A DNA stretch of 64,000 bases from an uncultured bacterium (GCA_947647735.1 CANSLJ010000006.1:90624-154623); one strand, 5' to 3'. Counted from the first letter of the stretch, positions 52,267 to 61,794 are shown. The notes: generated by a model not told the origin, from the sequence alone. Translations and numbers: made by a program.

Positions 52267-53394
52267 ATGAAGAAAAAAGTATTAAGTGCCATTCTCAGTG
52301 TAGCAATGGTAGCAACACTTCTGGCAGGCTGTGGCAGCGCAGCTGAAGAAGCACCTGCAGCAGCAACAGAAGAAGCAGCGGCAGAGGAAGCTCCTGCAGA
52401 AGAAGCAGAAGCACCTGCAGAAGATGCAGCACCCGCAGAAGAGGGCGCAGCAGGCGGCGGTACATACGCATTTGTATCTAAATCCGCAGGTAACCCGTTC
52501 AACGAAAGACAGGCAACCGGTTTTGAAGAAGCTGTAAAAGCTATTGGCGGCACAGCTATCATCCAGCATCCGGAATCTGCTACAGCAGATGCTCAGATCA
52601 CTGTTATCCAGTCTCTGATCTCTCAGAACGTTGACAGTATCTGTGTGGCAGCAAACGATGAGAACGCTCTGCAGGCAGCTCTGGAAGAAGCAGCAGCAGC
52701 AGGCATCAAAGTTTGTTCCGTTGACTCTACTGTAAACGTAGCAAGCCGTCTGACACATGTTAACCAGGCAGGTGTTACAGAGATCGGCCAGTGCCTGATG
52801 GATGCAGTTTATGATATCACAGGCGGCGAAGGCCAGTGGGCTATCCTTTCTGCAACATCTCAGGCAGCAAACCAGAATGCATGGATCGAGTCCATGAAGG
52901 AGATTCAGGCAGCTGATGAGAAATATGCTAAGCTTGAGCTGGTAGAAGTTGCTTACGGTGATGACGAACCTCAGAAATCCACAGACCAGACACAGGCTCT
53001 TCTGCAGAACTATCCTGATCTGAAAGTTATCTGCGCACCTACAACAGTTGGTATCGCAGCAGCAGCTAAGGTATTACAGGATCAGGGCTCTTCCGTTAAA
53101 CTGACAGGCCTTGGCCTTCCTTCCGAGATGGCTGAGTACATCGGTGATGACGATGCTCATTCCTGCCCTTACATGTTCCTGTGGAATCCTATCGACCTTG
53201 GACGTCTTGGCGCATACACATCTGCAGCACTGGTAAACGGTGACATCACAGGTGCAGCTGGCGAGACATTCACAGCTGGCGATATGGGTGATTATGAAAT
53301 CGTAACTGCTGGCGACGGCGGTACAGAGATCATCCTGGGCGCTCCTTTCAAATTCGATCCTTCCAACATCGAAGAGTGGAAAGAAGTTTACTAA
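52267..53394 (+). CDS. Sugar-binding lipoprotein, probable rhamnose-binding (RhaS type)
   Basis: The 375-residue protein has a lipoprotein signal (lipobox LAGC) and a 40-residue Ala/Glu/Pro linker. A type I periplasmic-binding domain follows (FVSKSAGNPFNERQATGFEEA opening, SLISQNVDSICVAAN, ICAPTTVGIAAAAKVLQDQG). These features match RhaS-family binding proteins. With rhaBA in the window, rhamnose is the likeliest ligand; AI-2 is an alternative. It is the last gene of the operon and is followed by a strong terminator. Confidence 0.9.
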   Translation: MKKKVLSAILSVAMVATLLAGCGSAAEEAPAAATEEAAAEEAPAEEAEAPAEDAAPAEEGAAGGGTYAFVSKSAGNPFNERQATGFEEAVKAIGGTAIIQHPESATADAQITVIQSLISQNVDSICVAANDENALQAALEEAAAAGIKVCSVDSTVNVASRLTHVNQAGVTEIGQCLMDAVYDITGGEGQWAILSATSQAANQNAWIESMKEIQAADEKYAKLELVEVAYGDDEPQKSTDQTQALLQNYPDLKVICAPTTVGIAAAAKVLQDQGSSVKLTGLGLPSEMAEYIGDDDAHSCPYMFLWNPIDLGRLGAYTSAALVNGDITGAAGETFTAGDMGDYEIVTAGDGGTEIILGAPFKFDPSNIEEWKEVY

Positions 53395-53417
53395 ATCGAA
53401 TAAGGATGTAGAAATGG

Positions 53418-53447
53418 CGGGGCTGCAGAAATGCGGTCCCGTTTTTT
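53418..53447 (+). terminator. Intrinsic terminator of the sugar ABC operon
   Basis: CGGGGCTGCA (53418-53427) pairs with TGCGGTCCCG (53432-53441), with two wobble pairs and a GAAA loop, followed by TTTTTT. Confidence 0.85.
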
Positions 53448-53550
53448 GAGCGGGTAGGGGAGAAGAAGCAAATAACGGACAGGATGTAGTGTAATAAAAT
53501 TTCCGCGCCGGGCATAAGATGTAACAAAGCATGGCGGGGGGATTTTTTAT

Positions 53551-53862
53551 ATGACGAAAAACAAATCAAAGACTTGCGGCAAACCGGAAGTTTACGGCAA
53601 GTCCGGTGATTTGCTTCATGAGCGTGTCATTGCTGTGGCAGGCTATATTGTGGAAAATAATGCAACGGTGAGACAGACTGCCAAAGAGTTTGGGATCAGT
53701 AAGAGTACAGTGCACAAGGACGTCACGGACCGTCTTATGGCGATCAATCCTGCTCTGGCAAAACAGGTACGGTCAGTTTTGGACGTAAACAAATCGGAGC
53801 GTCATATCCGCGGCGGTCTGGCTACAAGGGAGAAATACCTGCATCAGCATACAGTGGACTGA
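53551..53862 (+). CDS. spoIIID: Sporulation transcription factor SpoIIID
   Basis: The 103-residue protein contains the SpoIIID core: AGYIVENNATVRQTAKEFG, SKSTVHKDVTDRL as the recognition helix and ERHIRGGLATREKYL as the basic C-terminal region that contacts DNA. It is about 15-20 residues longer at the N-terminus than the Bacillus protein. SpoIIID controls mother-cell genes under sigma-E during endospore formation. Its presence shows a spore-forming lineage. The G-rich ribosome binding site lies about 10 bases upstream. Confidence 0.95.
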   Translation: MTKNKSKTCGKPEVYGKSGDLLHERVIAVAGYIVENNATVRQTAKEFGISKSTVHKDVTDRLMAINPALAKQVRSVLDVNKSERHIRGGLATREKYLHQHTVD

Positions 53863-53890
53863 TTATGGCAACGTGAAATGGAAAGAGATG

Positions 53891-53930
53891 AAAACTATCG
53901 GGAAGGTGAGCTTTTCGGTAGTTTTTCTTT
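53891..53930 (+). terminator. Intrinsic terminator after spoIIID
   Basis: AAAACTATCGGGAAG (53891-53905) pairs along its length with CTTTTCGGTAGTTTT (53911-53925), with wobble pairs in the middle, and TTCTTT follows. It occupies part of the 360-base gene-free stretch before the LacI gene; the rest holds the promoter and operators listed next. Confidence 0.82.
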
Positions 53931-54012
53931 ATTTTATCGGTGAAAGTGCACAAAAATAGGGTGGGAATTATATTGAAAAGTAACAAAGATACCAGTATAT
54001 TTAAAAAAAGTC

Positions 54013-54041
54013 TTGACTTTGTTGTCAGAGTTTACTATGGT
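54013..54041 (+). promoter_or_regulatory. Promoter of the LacI/ABC operon
   Basis: TTGACT (54013-54018) and TATGGT (54036-54041) are 17 bases apart. Downstream lie several operator-like repeats, so the promoter is probably repressed by the LacI-family protein. Confidence 0.55.
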
Positions 54042-54070
54042 AATAATATGAGTATTTCATTTACTCTGTA

Positions 54071-54189
54071 AGTAAATCGGTTTACTAATAATTTCATCGG
54101 GTATTTGCAAAATCAATTCAGAAATTGATTTTATTTTTTCCCTTATTGGTAAAACGGTTTACTAGAACGGTTTACGAAAGAGTTTACCA
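54071..54189 (+). promoter_or_regulatory. LacI-family operator cluster
   Basis: AGTAAATCGGTTTACT (54071-54086) is a near-palindrome with perfect 6-base arms and a CG centre, as expected for LacI-family sites. A second near-palindrome lies at 54148-54163. Further half-sites CGGTTTAC (54168-54175) and GAGTTTACC (54180-54188) follow. At least four repeats of the GTTTAC unit occur within 120 bases. Confidence 0.65.
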
Positions 54190-54222
54190 GAAAAGTAAGG
54201 AATAGAATACGGGGAAAAAGAG

Positions 54223-55275
54223 ATGGGTATTACAATATCTGATGTGGCAAAACATGCCGGCGTTTCAAAATCAACAGTTTCCAATTATCTTAACGGGAAA
54301 TTTGAAAAAATGTCGGTAGAAACGAAAGCGGCAATAGAGAGCACAATAAAAGAATTGGGGTATACACCGAATCTGAGTGCAAGGCGTCTGCCGAATAAAG
54401 AGAAAAGTAAAACTATTTGTTTGATCATTCCGGGAAGTCTTACGCGTGTATTTGATTCGTTTTACTATCCGACAATATTTTCAGCGATGGACAGGATATC
54501 AGGAAAAATGAAGTATAATATGCTGATCTATTCCAGAAAAGAGCCCGGGAATGTAAACGAGATGAACTTTCTGAAAGGAATGGCGGCTTCCATTGTAGAT
54601 GGATATATCATCTTTGACCTGTCAGCAGAAGACCTGTTCTTCAAAGAATTTGAAAAGGCGGGTATACCATATGTCTGTTGTGGGAAAATAGAGGATTATG
54701 AGGATTACCGCTATGTGGCATCGGATCATAAAAAAGCCATTAAAGATTCTGTGGAACATTTATTTCAGTTAGGGCACAGGAAGATTGGGATTTTCAGACA
54801 AAACGACAGCGGTGTTGTGGAACAGACAAGAAGAAAGGGAATAAAGGAAATCTGTGAAGAGTATGCCGTAGATGAAAGTAATATCACATATATAGAGGTT
54901 CCGGCTGAAGCTACTGACCAGAAGATTTATGAGATCTGGATGGAGCAGTTAAGATGTGAAGGCCGCCCGACAGCATATATTATTTCATCAGCGATTCGCC
55001 AGCAGTTTCAGCTTGCGGCGCAGACATTGGGATTATCCATACCGAAAGATATTTCTTATGTGAACATCGAGTACTATATAAGGAATGGTTCTGAAGAAGA
55101 AAATCAGACGCGAGTCATTTCGGAGGCAGGTATGGTTGCGGAGCTGGCATTTAAAAAGCTTCTCAAGATAATCTATAATCCGGCATCGGAATTTGAATCA
55201 CAGGTGGTTCCTCTTAAATTGACGGTTGGTGAAACAACTGCTGCATTAAAAAATCATTTGGAGGAAAAAACATGA
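54223..55275 (+). CDS. LacI-family transcriptional regulator
   Basis: The 350-residue protein has the helix-turn-helix and hinge (ITISDVAKHAGVSKSTVSNYLNG) followed by a sugar-binding core (PYVCCGKIEDYEDYRYVASDH, ISYVNIEYYIRN). It overlaps the next gene by 4 bases, so the regulator and transporter are made from one mRNA and are autoregulated through the operators upstream. The ligand is likely an acid sugar or a downstream product. Confidence 0.93.
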   Translation: MGITISDVAKHAGVSKSTVSNYLNGKFEKMSVETKAAIESTIKELGYTPNLSARRLPNKEKSKTICLIIPGSLTRVFDSFYYPTIFSAMDRISGKMKYNMLIYSRKEPGNVNEMNFLKGMAASIVDGYIIFDLSAEDLFFKEFEKAGIPYVCCGKIEDYEDYRYVASDHKKAIKDSVEHLFQLGHRKIGIFRQNDSGVVEQTRRKGIKEICEEYAVDESNITYIEVPAEATDQKIYEIWMEQLRCEGRPTAYIISSAIRQQFQLAAQTLGLSIPKDISYVNIEYYIRNGSEEENQTRVISEAGMVAELAFKKLLKIIYNPASEFESQVVPLKLTVGETTAALKNHLEEKT

Positions 55276-56630
55276 AAAGGAAATTATTATCTGTTATATT
55301 AGCAGCAAGTATGGTTGCAGCATGTCTGGCAGGATGTGGTTCCGATGCAGGTACTGAAGGAGCAGCACCGGCAGAGGGTGAGGCCCCGGCAGCAGAAGCG
55401 TCTGAAGAGGCGGAGGCTTCCGCTTCCGAGAGCAGCAGCGCGAAGAAACTTGTATTCTGGGACAAGGCAGAATATGTAGACGAATACGGCAACATGATGA
55501 AAGCTGTTGTAGATAGATTCGCAGAAGAACAAGGCGTTGAAGTGGATTACGTTAACGTACCTTCTGCAGATATGAAACAGAAATTAATGGCAGCAATTGA
55601 AGCAGGAAATGCACCGGATCTGATCGTTGGCGATGATACACTGGTTGGACAGTTTGCTTCTCTGAATCAGCTGGAAAATGTGGATGATATCATGTCAGAA
55701 TATGATTTCACTGATGCGGCATTGAAGGTAGGCCTGCTTGGTGATACACAGTATATGGTACCACAGGCATTTACGGCTCCGGGTATGTATATCAGAATTG
55801 ATAAATGGCAGGAAAAAGGATTGGATGTACCTGAGACATGGGAAGAGCTGAAGGAACAGGCAGCACAGGTAAATGATCCCGCAAACGGATTCTATGCACT
55901 TGGATTTGCAATGGGAGCATCCGGCGGCGGTGATGCGGAAGGCTTCTGCCGTACGATCATTCTTGACTGGGGCGGACAGACTGTTGACGAAGAGGGCAAT
56001 GTTGTTGTAAATTCTCCGGAAACTGTAGAAGCTCTGGCGTTTATTAAATCCTTATATGATGACGGCCTGATCTCTCCTGATGCAGTGACAGGTGACGATA
56101 ACTGGAATAACCAGTCTTATCTGGCAGGAACAACAGGCGTTATCTGTAATGCGGGTTCTGTTGTGGCATCCATGAAAAATGATGATCCGGAACTGCTGGC
56201 AAACACACAGGTTATTGCTTATCCGGCAGGACCGAAGGGATGTTATACACTGGGTGGCAGTAATGTATTCGGTATCATAGCATCCGGTAAGAATGTAGCA
56301 GAAGCAAAAGACTTTATCCGTTTCTATTACAACGATATGGACAACTATGAAGCAATGATCGAAGTTATGGGTGCTATGTGGCAGCCGGTTATCAACGGTA
56401 TGGATGAAAGTGAGTTCTGGCAGGATGAAATGAACAAACCTTGGATGGAATCCTCTAAACAGTGTGTAAAGACCTATTATCCGGCACCTTCTGATGACAG
56501 AGCAATGACATGCTTCAGCAGCCAGCTTTGTGTTAAGGCAGTACAGGAAATGCTGATCAACGGGGCAACACCGGAAGAAGCAGCAGAAATTTTGGAAGCA
56601 TCCTTCAAAGAAGTATATGAGGCCGAGTAA
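55272..56630 (+). CDS. ABC transporter sugar-binding lipoprotein (CUT1 type)
   Basis: The 452-residue protein has a lipoprotein signal (lipobox LAGC) and an acidic Ala/Glu/Ser linker. A family 1 solute-binding fold follows (LVFWDKAEYVDEYGNMMKAV, IEAGNAPDLIVGDD, DKWQEKGLDVPETWEELKEQA). It delivers substrate to the two permeases that follow. Its ATG overlaps the LacI stop. A hairpin separates it from the permeases. Confidence 0.93.
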   Translation: MKRKLLSVILAASMVAACLAGCGSDAGTEGAAPAEGEAPAAEASEEAEASASESSSAKKLVFWDKAEYVDEYGNMMKAVVDRFAEEQGVEVDYVNVPSADMKQKLMAAIEAGNAPDLIVGDDTLVGQFASLNQLENVDDIMSEYDFTDAALKVGLLGDTQYMVPQAFTAPGMYIRIDKWQEKGLDVPETWEELKEQAAQVNDPANGFYALGFAMGASGGGDAEGFCRTIILDWGGQTVDEEGNVVVNSPETVEALAFIKSLYDDGLISPDAVTGDDNWNNQSYLAGTTGVICNAGSVVASMKNDDPELLANTQVIAYPAGPKGCYTLGGSNVFGIIASGKNVAEAKDFIRFYYNDMDNYEAMIEVMGAMWQPVINGMDESEFWQDEMNKPWMESSKQCVKTYYPAPSDDRAMTCFSSQLCVKAVQEMLINGATPEEAAEILEASFKEVYEAE

Positions 56631-56648
56631 AAATAAGCAGGTTTAGGG

Positions 56649-56677
56649 ATTGAGGCGGCCAGAGCGGCTGCCTCAAT
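56649..56677 (+). other. Intercistronic hairpin after the binding-protein gene
   Basis: ATTGAGGCGGCC (56649-56660) pairs with GGCTGCCTCAAT (56666-56677) over 12 base pairs with one wobble. No T-run follows, so it is more likely to stabilise the upstream mRNA or to cause partial termination. Confidence 0.6.
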
Positions 56678-56769
56678 TTACGAGAAGGCAATCCGGCAAA
56701 GGAGTGAAAAGGCTCACTCTCAGGTTTGTCAGGATACAAACCTGCAGGCTGTGGATATGGAGGTTAAAA

Positions 56770-57654
56770 ATGAAAAGAATAGAATCACAGACTGTAAAAG
56801 ATAAAAGGCTTGGACTTGTATTAATGATTCCGATCGTACTGGTTATATTTATCATTATGGGTATTCCGCTTGTACGGGCGATTTACTGGAGTTTTACGGA
56901 TAAGGTGGTGGGTTCGGACGCACATTTTATCGGACTTAAAAATTATATGGGACTGTTTCAGGATAAGGTATACTGGAAATCTCTGAAAAATACAGTTATT
57001 TATACGGGGGGGTGCATCCTTGCAAAACTTCTTCTGGGGCTGTTATGGGCAGTGCTTTTGAATCAGGATTTTAAGGGAAAAGGATTTTTCAGGACAGCTC
57101 TGCTGATTCCCTGGGCGCTTCCGGGTATGGTCGTGGCAATGACCTGGAGATGGATGTATGACAGCACCTATGGCATCATTAACAGCCTGCTGCTGAGTTC
57201 CGGGCTGGTAGAGATGCCTGTGGCATGGCTTTCTAACCCCAAGATCGTATTGTATTCGGCAATGATCGTTAATATCTGGCGCGGTGTTCCGTTTTTTATG
57301 TTCAGTATTCTCGGCGTACTGCAGACATTGGATAAACAGGTTTATGAGGCGGCAACAGTGGATGGTGCGGGTATTTTCAAACAGTTCTGGTATATCACGC
57401 TGCCTTCTATTTCGCCGGTACTTAAGGTGACAACACTGTTGTCCACAATCTGGACTTTCAATGATTTTGAGAATGTATGGCTTGTTACAGGCGGCGGCCC
57501 GCTTTATGCATCCAGTGTGATAGCAACTTATACATATGATAAAGCATTTATACAGAATTCACTGGGACAGGCATTGTCCGTGGCGACATCGGTGATTCCG
57601 ATCCTGATCGTTATGATGCTGATATTCTCATATTTCAATAAGAAAGAACAATAG
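56770..57654 (+). CDS. ABC transporter permease 1 (MalF-like)
   Basis: The start at 56770 has GGAGG about 6 bases upstream; the longer frame crosses the hairpin and encodes an unlikely Arg-rich leader. The 294-residue protein has six membrane helices and the EAA loop DKQVYEAATVDGAGIFKQFW, which contacts the ATPase. No ATPase gene is in the operon, so a shared MsmK-like ATPase elsewhere is probably used. Confidence 0.92.
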   Translation: MKRIESQTVKDKRLGLVLMIPIVLVIFIIMGIPLVRAIYWSFTDKVVGSDAHFIGLKNYMGLFQDKVYWKSLKNTVIYTGGCILAKLLLGLLWAVLLNQDFKGKGFFRTALLIPWALPGMVVAMTWRWMYDSTYGIINSLLLSSGLVEMPVAWLSNPKIVLYSAMIVNIWRGVPFFMFSILGVLQTLDKQVYEAATVDGAGIFKQFWYITLPSISPVLKVTTLLSTIWTFNDFENVWLVTGGGPLYASSVIATYTYDKAFIQNSLGQALSVATSVIPILIVMMLIFSYFNKKEQ

Positions 57655-57666
57655 GGAGGAGGAAAA

Positions 57667-58506
57667 ATGCATTCAAGAAAAAAGACAAAAGCGATAAAAA
57701 TGACAACAACTTATGTTATTTTGATCATTTCGCTGCTCTGGACAATTTTCCCGTTATATTGGATGGTAAAATCTTCCTTTACAATTGATAAGGAAATGTA
57801 TGTGGCAAGGCCGAAACTGTTTGATATTGCTTTTACGGCAGAGCACTATGTGGATCTGATCGTCAACGCAAAATTTATGGTCAATTTGGGAAACAGCCTG
57901 ATGATCGCGGCAATCACAACAATATTCGGATTGACGGTCAGCGTTTTTGCATCTTACGCGATGACCAGATTAAAATATCCGGGCAGAAAATTTTTCAGCA
58001 GTACAGTTATCATTTCTTACCTGCTGCCTACAGCGGTGCTGTTTATTCCAATGTATATTTTTGTCAGCAAGCTGGGACTGGGCGGAACAAAGTGGGCGAT
58101 GCTTGTCATTTATCCTACTTTTGTGGTGCCTTATTGCTGTTACATGCTGCGGAGTTATTTTACAGCCATCCCGTATGCACTGGAGGAAGCGGCGCTGATC
58201 GATGGATGTACCAGACTTCAGAGCCTTCGGCATATTATCGTGCCGATCGCATTACCGGGTATAGCTGTTACGGCAACTTTTGCATTTACCATGTCCTGGA
58301 ATGAATATCTGTATGCGATGATCATGACCACCAGTATGAAGGAGATGACAGCTACAGTAGCGATCTCCAGCTGGAAATACGGAGATATCATTAACTGGGG
58401 AAGAATTATGGCAGGGTGTGTGGTAGCATCGCTGCCGGTAACGATCATTTACATTGTTGCCCAGAGTATGCTTGTTTCAGGCAAGGCGGACGGCAGTGTG
58501 AAATAA
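57667..58506 (+). CDS. ABC transporter permease 2 (MalG-like)
   Basis: The 279-residue protein has six membrane helices and the EAA loop ALEEAALIDGCTRLQSLRHI. GGGAGGAGG precedes the ATG. It forms the channel with the first permease. Confidence 0.92.
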   Translation: MHSRKKTKAIKMTTTYVILIISLLWTIFPLYWMVKSSFTIDKEMYVARPKLFDIAFTAEHYVDLIVNAKFMVNLGNSLMIAAITTIFGLTVSVFASYAMTRLKYPGRKFFSSTVIISYLLPTAVLFIPMYIFVSKLGLGGTKWAMLVIYPTFVVPYCCYMLRSYFTAIPYALEEAALIDGCTRLQSLRHIIVPIALPGIAVTATFAFTMSWNEYLYAMIMTTSMKEMTATVAISSWKYGDIINWGRIMAGCVVASLPVTIIYIVAQSMLVSGKADGSVK

Positions 58507-58542
58507 ATTAAAAACAAGGAATATGAAGGAGAACAAGGAAAA

Positions 58543-59916
58543 ATGGCAGAAACATATGAAAGAGCTTTGGATCATGTAAATACATGTTCCAGACCGTCAG
58601 AGTTAAAGATCACAGATTTAAGAGTGGTGGATATTGTCGGAGCTCCGATGCATTGTACTATCGTAAAGATTGATACAAATCAGGGACTTGTCGGATATGG
58701 TGAAGTACGTGACGGTGGTTCAAGAAATTTTGTTCTTGCTTTAAAGAGCAGAATCTTAGGTGAAAATCCGTGTAACATTGACAAACTGTTCAGAAGGATC
58801 AAACAGTTTGGCGGCCATGCAAGGCAGGGTGGCGGTGTCTGTGCGGTAGAAATGGCATTATGGGATCTGGCAGGCAAGGCTTATGGTGTTCCTGTTTATC
58901 AGATGCTGGGTGGAAAATTCCGTGATAAAGTAAGAGTTTATGCGGATACAGATGTGGAAGGGAAGCATACCGGTAAGGAAATGGGAGCTGCTCTGAAAGC
59001 TAGAATGGACAAGGGATTCACTTTTCTGAAAATGGATCTGGGAATTGACTTGCTGTATGACGAACCGGGCGCTCTGAATGCACCGCTTGGATTCGTGCAG
59101 GAGTTAAAGGAATCTTCCGAGAATTATAATGCGATACCGAGAAATCTGACAGAAGAAGAACGTATGAAGAGGAACCGCTGGTATGATAATCAGAATATCC
59201 CGCATCCTTTTACCGGTATACAGGTGACAGAACATGGCTACGATGTTCTGGAACAGTATGTGAAAGATGTAAGGGAAGTGATCGGTTATGAGGTGCCTCT
59301 GGCAATCGATCATTTCGGGCATATCGGTGTGGAATCCTGTATCAAACTGGCGAGAAGGGTTGAAAAATATAATATTGCATGGATGGAGGATATGATTCCG
59401 TGGCAGCTGACAGATCAGTATGCAAGGCTGGCGAAATCTACGGCTGTTCCGATCTGTACCGGAGAGGATATTTATCTGAAAGAGAATTTCAGGCCGCTTC
59501 TGGAGGCGGGGGGAGTTTCTGTGATCCATCCCGATATTCTGACAGTGGGCGGTGTGCTGGAACTGAAGAAAGTTGGCGATATGGCACAGGATTACGGTGT
59601 GGCCATGGCGATACATATGGCTGAAACGCCGATCTCGGCTATGGCGGCGGCACATGTTGCAACAGCGACGGAGAATTTCCTTGCTCAGGAATTCCATTCC
59701 GTGGATATACCCTGGTGGGATGGAATGGTAAAGAAGGGTGTCAAGGCACCTATTGTGGATCATGGATTTATCACAGTACCGGATCTGCCGGGACTGGGTA
59801 TTGAAGAATTAGATGAAGAAGTGTTGAAAGAGCATCTTCATCCGGACTATCCGGGTATGTGGCTGCCGACATCAGAGTGGGATCAGGATTATTCACATGA
59901 TCGTTGCTGGAGTTAA
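58543..59916 (+). CDS. Enolase-superfamily acid-sugar dehydratase (mandelate racemase group)
   Basis: The 457-residue protein has the capping domain and the barrel. Likely catalytic residues are K163 in FLKMDLG, metal ligands D256 (AIDHFGH), E282 (WMEDMIPW) and E308 (CTGEDIY), D331 in HPDILTVGG and H358 in IHMAETP. Between K163 and D256 lies an insertion of about 60 residues ([12 protein letters not shown] to PHPFTGIQV) that is longer than in typical members and may reshape the active site. Family knowledge suggests removal of water from a sugar acid to a 2-keto-3-deoxy acid. The exact substrate is not predictable. Confidence 0.88.
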   Translation: MAETYERALDHVNTCSRPSELKITDLRVVDIVGAPMHCTIVKIDTNQGLVGYGEVRDGGSRNFVLALKSRILGENPCNIDKLFRRIKQFGGHARQGGGVCAVEMALWDLAGKAYGVPVYQMLGGKFRDKVRVYADTDVEGKHTGKEMGAALKARMDKGFTFLKMDLGIDLLYDEPGALNAPLGFVQELKESSENYNAIPRNLTEEERMKRNRWYDNQNIPHPFTGIQVTEHGYDVLEQYVKDVREVIGYEVPLAIDHFGHIGVESCIKLARRVEKYNIAWMEDMIPWQLTDQYARLAKSTAVPICTGEDIYLKENFRPLLEAGGVSVIHPDILTVGGVLELKKVGDMAQDYGVAMAIHMAETPISAMAAAHVATATENFLAQEFHSVDIPWWDGMVKKGVKAPIVDHGFITVPDLPGLGIEELDEEVLKEHLHPDYPGMWLPTSEWDQDYSHDRCWS

Positions 59917-59948
59917 GTTTATGATTGGATAAAAGAAAGGGATAAATT

Positions 59949-60827
59949 ATGCATTTTAATGTAAAAGAAGATATCATTCAGCTCACCTCCAAGTGGGAGG
60001 GAGAGAGACTTCCGGATGGAAGGCCAAAGGTTTCCGATGAAGATCTGGCAGAATTGAGGAAATTGACATTGGAAGAAATCTGGGCCCCACTCTATAATGC
60101 TGGTTATCTGAACCAGTTTGAGGAAAAACTGTATCGTCTGCATGATGACAGAAAACTGGTGGGACGGGCAGTGACAGCTTCTTTTCTGCCGGCAAGACCG
60201 GATCTGGAGGAGACAGTAAAAGCGATAGGTGCGGAAGAAGGCAGAAAAGGAACCTGTAACCAGTGGGTTATCGACTCTCTGGAAGAGGGTGATGTCGTTG
60301 TGGCTGATATGTATGATAAGATTTATGAGGGAACATTCGTAGGAGGAAATCTTTCTACGGCAATCAGAAACAGGACAAAAACAGGCGGTGCAGTAGTCTG
60401 GGGCGGTATCCGTGATCTGGAGCAGATAGAGGGTATTGAAGGACTGCAGATTTATTACAGAGGCGTGGATCCTACCCCTATTAAAAATTTCGTGATGAAT
60501 GGATTTAATACACCGGTGAAGATCGGGTGCGCTGTGTGCCTTCCCGGAGATGTGGTTTTCGGTTATGGCGGTGGTGTGATATTCATTCCCAGTTATCTGG
60601 TGAAGGATGTGATCGAGGCGGCAAAGAAATCACATGTGAAAGATCTGTTTGGGTTTGATATGATCAAAAAGGGCGTTTACACAACTGCCGAGGTTGATAT
60701 TGATGTATGGCCTACGGATATGATGGATAAACTGGTAGAGTTTATCAAAACTGATGAGCGGGCTGAAGAGTTCAGAAGCCTTGACTGGACGGTGGAGTAT
60801 CAGAAGGCGAAGGAAGAAGGGAAATAA
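59949..60827 (+). CDS. RraA-family protein, possible keto-acid aldolase
   Basis: The 292-residue protein has the RraA/HMG-aldolase core (GDVVVADMYD, GGNLSTAIRNRTKTGGAVVWG and GGIRDLEQI, with the Arg-Asp pair that binds metal in the aldolases). The usual DxDG element near the end of the domain is replaced by GYGGGV. Family members include aldolases of 4-hydroxy-2-oxo acids and a regulator of RNase E; no RNase E role is expected here. Its place after the dehydratase suggests cleavage of the keto-deoxy acid. A terminator follows. Confidence 0.85.
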   Translation: MHFNVKEDIIQLTSKWEGERLPDGRPKVSDEDLAELRKLTLEEIWAPLYNAGYLNQFEEKLYRLHDDRKLVGRAVTASFLPARPDLEETVKAIGAEEGRKGTCNQWVIDSLEEGDVVVADMYDKIYEGTFVGGNLSTAIRNRTKTGGAVVWGGIRDLEQIEGIEGLQIYYRGVDPTPIKNFVMNGFNTPVKIGCAVCLPGDVVFGYGGGVIFIPSYLVKDVIEAAKKSHVKDLFGFDMIKKGVYTTAEVDIDVWPTDMMDKLVEFIKTDERAEEFRSLDWTVEYQKAKEEGK

Positions 60828-60839
60828 AGAATCTTGTGA

Positions 60840-60866
60840 GAGGGGCGTTTATCGCCCCTCTTCTTT
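60840..60866 (+). terminator. Intrinsic terminator of the LacI operon
   Basis: GAGGGGCG (60840-60847) and CGCCCCTC (60853-60860) pair perfectly around TTTAT, followed by TTCTTT. Confidence 0.85.
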
Positions 60867-60949
60867 ATAGGCAGGATGCAACTGAGGCATCGAATAAAAT
60901 TCTGATAATTTACAGGGGATTCGGAGAGAGTAGTTTGTCCGGCTGAATA

Positions 60950-61546
60950 TTACTGCGGAAATGTGATACCCCGTCCGATATTCGGGAAAAACAGTGCGAC
61001 TGCACAGTCGAAAAGGAACAGAAAGGCCAGTATAATACAGCTTGTATATCTGATCTTGGGAGACAGGCGGAACCAAAGTCTTTTCAAAGAGGAAGAAAGC
61101 AGGCAGATCCAGAGAGTGCCTGCGATACCGAATCCCAGAGCAGACGTCAGGCAGATGTATCCTTGGAAGTTAAGCAGATATCCGGTGTAATCCCAATAGC
61201 GCAGTTCCCAGAAATAGTCGAGTATCCCTCCGATCGCTAATTCCAGAGAAGTGCCGATGAGAAGGGAATATAAAAATACTTTTATGGGCTGCCGTTTTAG
61301 TCTGGAAAGCAGAAGGTACATTAAAACAGCTCCTGTACCGTAAACAGGGAGCCACGGACCGTAGAAGAAACCACGATTACGAAAGTGATCCTCTTTTATA
61401 AGGAAGATCAGGACTTCCCACAGGAAGCCACAGACTGATGCGGTGAAGAAGTAGAAGATCAGCAGGGAAATATAGTCCTGTTTTGCTGTGGGGGAGGAGT
61501 TGGCAGGATTTTTGAAATTTGTCTGGTTTTTTATATGTTTTTTCAT
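60950..61546 (-). CDS. Putative membrane protein of the CmpB (ABC-transporter type IV) family
   Basis: The 198-residue protein has five or so membrane helices and the family motifs VCGFLWEVLIF, FRNRGFFYGPWLPVYG, and YWDYTGYLLNFQGYICL. The name of the family comes from an old assignment; the function is not known. It is convergent with the RraA-like gene and divergent from guaA. No clear ribosome binding site precedes the ATG, so the start is not certain. Confidence 0.82.
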   Translation of the reverse strand: MKKHIKNQTNFKNPANSSPTAKQDYISLLIFYFFTASVCGFLWEVLIFLIKEDHFRNRGFFYGPWLPVYGTGAVLMYLLLSRLKRQPIKVFLYSLLIGTSLELAIGGILDYFWELRYWDYTGYLLNFQGYICLTSALGFGIAGTLWICLLSSSLKRLWFRLSPKIRYTSCIILAFLFLFDCAVALFFPNIGRGITFPQ

Positions 61547-61765
61547 AGGGGTAGTGTGCCCTGAAACATATGCTTTTATTAGGAGATGGCAGTGATTGCA
61601 GTGTGGATGTAAGGTAGGCAGATATTATATGTATATGTGTGCGAATTATGGGGGATGTCTGATATATAAAATGTATCAGGTGTGAAAGGGGGTATATTAA
61701 TATAAAACGAATAAAGCGGTATGTGTGAAGCACAGTGAAATTTAGACATATATGAGAAAAACGCC

Positions 61766-61794
61766 TTGTAAACATCAGAGTCCTACCTTATAAT
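61766..61794 (+). promoter_or_regulatory. Promoter of guaA
   Basis: TTGTAA (61766-61771) and TATAAT (61789-61794) are 17 bases apart. The start codon is 43 bases on, leaving no space for a purine riboswitch in the leader. The rest of the 290-base gap shows nothing recognisable. Confidence 0.6.

Noticed and set aside
52331-52500. Tandem repeat or CRISPR-like array in the sugar-binding protein gene
   Set aside because: The repetitive GCA/GAA codons encode the Ala/Glu/Pro linker of the lipoprotein; there are no regular repeat-spacer units.
56650-56769. N-terminal extension of the CUT1 permease
   Set aside because: It crosses a hairpin, is Arg-rich and has no start signal; the ATG at 56770 follows GGAGG.
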